This document shows positions 62,901 to 64,000 of a DNA stretch of 64,000 nucleotides, one piece after another. Numbering within the stretch: the stretch's first letter is position 1; every line of letters begins with the position of its first letter. The DNA comes from Tomocerus qinae (taxonomy: Eukaryota > Arthropoda > Collembola > Entomobryomorpha > Tomoceridae): positions 30,864,201 through 30,928,200 of the forward strand of contig CM034548.1 of the NCBI GenBank assembly GCA_020055645.1, read 5' to 3'. A program made the translations under genes and the position numbers. The notes under the pieces were generated by a model. That model was not told the origin of the DNA and did no database searches. It saw nothing but the letters and a program-made list of their open reading frames with translations.

Positions 62901-64000
62901 ACGCCCACTTGGCACATTTTAAAAAAGCCTATTTCTATTCCTATCCTAAGTTGCCCACCGTCGTCCCGGTACCCCTTCCAACTAAAAGAATTAATTAAAA
63001 TCTAAATAGAAAATCTTTGGAGATTTTCTAATAGTGAAAGCCACCCATCTGGCACCCTAAAAAAGAACTTACGAACTAAAAAGAAAATCTCTAGATTTTC
63101 TGATATTGCACAACGCCCTCTAGGCACACCAAACAAACTTACAAACTAAAGAGAAAATCTATAGCGATTTTCTAATAGTGAAAGCCACCCTTCTGGCACA
63201 CTAAAAAAGAAGTTACAAACTATAAAGAAAAATCTTTGCAGATTTTCTAAATTGCACAACGCCCACTTGGCACTTTTAAAAAAAGCCTATTTCTATTCCT
63301 ATCCTAAGTTGCCCACCGTCCTCCCCGTACCCCTTCCAACTAAAAGAATAATTAACAAACTAAAGAGAAAATCTATGGAGATTTTCTAATAGTGAAAGCC
63401 ACCCATCTGGCACCCTAAAAAAGAACTTACGAACTAAAAAGAAAATCTCTAGATTTTCTGATATTGCACAACGCCCTCTAGGCACACCAAAAAAATTTAC
63501 AAACTAAAGAGAAAATCTATGGAGATTTTCTAATAGTGAAAGCCACCCATCTGGCACCCTAAAAAAGAAGTTACAAACTATAAAGAAAAATCTTTGCAGA
63601 TTTTCTAAATTGCACAACGCCCACTTGGCACTTTTTAAAAAAGCCTATTTCTTATCCTATCCTAAGTTGTCCACCGTCCTCCCCGTACCCCTTCCAACTA
63701 AAAGAATAATTAAAAGCTAAATAGAAAATCTTTGGTGATTTTCTAATAGTGAAAGCCACCCATCTGGCACCCTAAAAAAGAACTTACGAACTAAAAAGAA
63801 AATCTCTAGATATTCTGATAATGCACAACGTCCTCTAGGCACACCAAAAAAGCTTACAAACTAAAGAGAAAATCTATGGAGATTTTCGAATAAAGAAGGC
63901 CACCCATGTGGCACCCTAAAAAAGTTTTACAAACGAAAAGAAAATCTCAGATTTTCTGACAATGCACAACGCCCTCTAGGCACTCCAAACAAACTTACAA

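Larger units (their letters stand above)
33748..64000. repeat. complex modular satellite array, over 30 kb, runs off the window
   Basis: The whole stretch is built from three related modules. A (about 74 bp) carries TAATAGTGAAAGCCACCCAT and CTGGCACCCTAAAAAAGAA. B (about 70 bp) carries TGATAATGCACAACGCCCTC and TAGGCACACCAAACAAACTT. C (about 138 bp) carries TAAATTGCACAACGCCCACT and then a C/T-rich half (CCTATTTCTATTCCTATCCT, CCCACCGTCCTCCCCGTACC). Every module opens with the dyad GAAAATCT-(2-4 nt)-AGATTTTC and has a small GCC-n-GGC dyad. A alternates with B (about 144 bp) or C (about 212 bp). Longer cassettes recur at uneven spacing; the variant ATCTATAGCGATTTTC appears near 41700, 42632, 43420 and repeatedly after. 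Left-edge modules (33.75-36 kb) are the most divergent. About 60-80-codon minus-strand ORFs (MAFTIRKSPKIF...) are readings across C modules, not genes. Confidence 0.95.

Noticed and set aside
33748..64000. CRISPR-like array (short palindromic repeats at regular spacing)
   Set aside because: Spacers are not unique but repeat with the unit, the genome is eukaryotic with introns, and no cas genes are present. It is a satellite.

Overview
The window looks like an AT-rich invertebrate nuclear genome, probably an arthropod. Genes have GT-AG introns, AATAAA signals follow coding ends, and cut-and-paste transposon relics and foldback elements are dense. There is no bacterial or viral organisation. 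The phylum is inferred from gene style, not proven. All repeat boundaries were read by eye and may be off by a few bases.

Layout: 1-4.75 kb is AT-rich sequence with nothing I can support. 4.8-6.84 kb (+) is a complete six-exon gene for a secreted 506-residue protein: signal peptide, beta/gamma-crystallin-like domain, beta-trefoil (ricin-type) lectin-like domain, Pro-rich linker and acidic KSEE-repeat tail. 8.2-9.25 kb holds a foldback element filled with a minisatellite, next to a perfect 45-bp-arm hairpin. 9.25-10.98 kb (-) holds broken exons of a GLYR1/NPAC-like beta-hydroxyacid-dehydrogenase-family gene, with another foldback element nearby. 11-20.2 kb is a dense repeat belt: a TIR element, a hAT-type MITE with an exact 8-bp target duplication, 18-bp and 29-bp minisatellites, and several foldbacks.

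21.17-31.54 kb (+) is a complete five-exon gene for ribosomal protein eS1 (RpS3a). Its first intron is about 9.1 kb and packed with transposon relics: a pogo/Tigger-like remnant with a transposase C-terminus, inverted copies of upstream repeats, and a 1.4-kb foldback. The other three introns are 84-239 bp. 32.9-33.74 kb (-) is the C-terminal NHL propeller of a TRIM71/LIN-41/Wech-like protein, broken by two in-frame stops and two frameshifts. Its 5' part is cut off exactly where a satellite begins.

From about 33.75 kb to the window end (over 30 kb, array not closed) everything is one complex satellite. It is built from three related modules (about 74, 70 and 138 bp). Each module starts with the dyad GAAAATCT-n-AGATTTTC and carries a second small GCC-n-GGC dyad. 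The modules combine into A-B (about 144 bp) and A-C (about 212 bp) units and into variable longer cassettes. Divergence is highest at the left edge, next to the gene relic. This palindrome-dense, modular satellite and its junction with a decayed TRIM-NHL gene are the most unusual features here.
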